DNA of 64,000 nt, from positions 1 to 64,000 of the forward strand of contig CAZUCC010000016.1 in assembly GCA_964619065.1 (NCBI GenBank), read 5' to 3'. The notes beneath the pieces were generated by a model. It saw only the letters and a program-made list of their open reading frames with translations, did no database searches and had not been told where the DNA came from. Below are positions 62,883 through 64,000 of the stretch, piece after piece. Source of the stretch: JANXUC01 sp964619065. GTDB taxonomy: Bacteria; Acidobacteriota; Terriglobia; Terriglobales; Acidobacteriaceae. Positions within the stretch are counted from its first letter, which is position 1. Every line of letters starts with the position of its first letter. Made by a program: the position numbers and the translations under genes.

Positions 62883-64000
62883 AAGAAGAAACGCTCTGTG
62901 AATTCCTGGCTGCCCGTTCCTTGGTGGTCCGCTCCAGGTACCCACTTTCACGAAACGCGGTCATGGGATCTTTAGGCAAGCCCTTCGAATCTCGCCATTC
63001 CTGAATCACAGGCCGAACATCGGTTGCGAACGCATCCTGCAACAATGACTCTGCTCGGACAAGATCACAATCTTTCTGCGCTGCCACAAGCTGCTGATAG
63101 TCGACCAGGGCTGCCTTCGAGAAGAGCATCTGTGCCATGGTAACCGTCTGGATCATCGCTTCGATCTTCCCCTTCAAGTTGTGGCTTTGATCGATCATGT
63201 AGGCGATGTCGGCTTGCCGTCCTGACTCCCATTCGAAGTAGAGAATTTCATGAAAGATGCGAAAAACCTGATAGGGGTCAATCGATCCCAAGGTCAGATC
63301 ATCGTCGGCGTAGCGGCGATCATTGAAGTGGAATCCGCCCAGCATATCCTCGGAAAGAAGCCAGGCTACAATCTGCTCGATGTTCTGTGAGGAATAGTGA
63401 TGGCCGGTGTCGACCAACACCTTGGCCTGCGGACCGGCCGACCGAGCCAGAAGCAGTGCCATGCCCCAGTCGGCGATATCGGTGTGGTAGAAGGCTGGCT
63501 CAAAGGGTTTGTACTCCACCAACAACCGTTGTTCCGGCGACAACTCGGCATGGCACCTCTTCAAACCCTCAGCGAACCATTGTTTTCGTTGCCGGATATT
63601 GGCCGTGCCCGGATAGTTCGAGCCATCCGCGAACCACATGGAAACGTCCCGGCACTGTAGGCGTTTTGCGATCTCGATGCTGTCTTTTGTGTGTTGCAGC
63701 GCGGCTTCGCGAATGGATTCGTCCGGATTACCAAACGATCCGTATTTGTAATCCTGATTCTGAAACAAATTGGGATTGATGGAACCCGGCTGAACACCAT
63801 ACCGAGCGGAGAGCTTCTTGATCCCATCAGCGCTGTCGACTCCCTCAGGACAGTCCCACTGAACGTGCAAAGCTACCGTCGGACAAACGCCCGTGAGCAG
63901 GTGCACCTGGCCGGCATCGCTAAATTTTTCTTCGGGGGTCATCGCAGCCGCTGGCTGAAGGAACTTGCCGAAACGAGTGCCGGTGTTGGCAAAGCCCCAG
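62875..64000 (-). CDS. rhaI: L-rhamnose isomerase (5' end beyond right edge)
   Basis: The frame is open to the right edge and an internal Met at 63942 is not the start: upstream of it, WGFANTGTRFGKFLQPAAA is continuous and typical of RhaI/P. stutzeri-type isomerases. The visible 374 residues give the TIM-barrel with VALHVQWDCPEGVD, LLVEYKPFEPAFYHTDIADWG (Glu and Asp metal ligands), VDTGHHYSSQNIEQIVAW and MLGGFHFNDRRYADDDLTLGSIDPYQVF. It converts L-rhamnose to L-rhamnulose. It should be the first or second gene of the operon. Confidence 0.95.
   Translation of the reverse strand, partial: WGFANTGTRFGKFLQPAAAMTPEEKFSDAGQVHLLTGVCPTVALHVQWDCPEGVDSADGIKKLSARYGVQPGSINPNLFQNQDYKYGSFGNPDESIREAALQHTKDSIEIAKRLQCRDVSMWFADGSNYPGTANIRQRKQWFAEGLKRCHAELSPEQRLLVEYKPFEPAFYHTDIADWGMALLLARSAGPQAKVLVDTGHHYSSQNIEQIVAWLLSEDMLGGFHFNDRRYADDDLTLGSIDPYQVFRIFHEILYFEWESGRQADIAYMIDQSHNLKGKIEAMIQTVTMAQMLFSKAALVDYQQLVAAQKDCDLVRAESLLQDAFATDVRPVIQEWRDSKGLPKDPMTAFRESGYLERTTKERAARNSQSVSSYA

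Noticed and set aside
1..64000. CRISPR array, rRNA operon, prophage or insertion sequence
   Set aside because: No spaced repeat array, rRNA sequence, transposase, integrase or terminal inverted repeats recognised. The only RNA gene seen is tRNA-Glu.

Overview
The window looks like chromosomal DNA of a soil Acidobacteriota (Terriglobia-type) bacterium, possibly a metagenome contig. The main reason is two very large Oar-type TonB-dependent receptors with a carboxypeptidase-regulatory-like N-terminal domain. A set of secreted plant-polymer hydrolases, a PD40-amidohydrolase fusion and Ig-like repeat tails fit the same picture. This taxonomic call is inference from gene content; no rRNA gene is present. 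I see no transposase, integrase, prophage or CRISPR array.

Layout. 1-5 kb: a secreted GH113-like glycosidase that runs off the left edge and is coupled to an ankyrin-repeat protein, a secreted protein whose signal peptide is separated from its body by an apparent 1-nt frameshift, and a secreted five-bladed beta-propeller glycosidase. 5-10.4 kb: a tRNA-Glu(CTC), an SDR oxidoreductase, and a leftward set with an ammonium transporter, three micro-proteins, a TPR membrane protein and a cation/proton antiporter. 10.8-18.1 kb: a LytS-type histidine kinase, a TonB-dependent receptor, a LytTR response regulator, an SRPBCC protein and a possible winged-helix protein. 18.4-21.8 kb: a large PD40-amidohydrolase.

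21.9-28.7 kb: a complete leftward galactose operon, galK-galE-galT-GH97-SSS symporter. 29.1-35.3 kb: a phospholipase C-like lipoprotein and then a four-gene cassette, FkbH-like enzyme / acyl carrier protein / MBOAT acyltransferase / SGNH hydrolase. The cassette is laid out like the Dlt D-alanylation system but has a different carrier-loading enzyme, and is my best candidate for an under-described system. 35.3-40.6 kb: a Tat-exported sugar isomerase-like protein and an aromatic-acid cluster (aldehyde dehydrogenase, AraC-type regulator, pobA). 40.9-47.5 kb: a second TonB-dependent receptor followed by GH2 and GH53 enzymes, which together look like a galactan-uptake and -degradation locus. 47.8-53.6 kb: a tripartite RND efflux operon. 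53.7-64 kb: a leftward rhamnose operon, rhaI-rhaB-rhaD(aldolase-dehydrogenase fusion)-rhaM-rhaT-GH78-HAD, with rhaI cut by the right edge.

Read together, GH53/GH2/Leloir genes for galactan, GH78/rhamnose genes for rhamnosides, and PobA plus an aromatic aldehyde dehydrogenase for phenolics describe growth on plant cell-wall material, with rhamnogalacturonan I a natural common source. Four perfect two-copy tandem duplications of 13-21 bp lie in intergenic DNA and are reported as a separate pattern.
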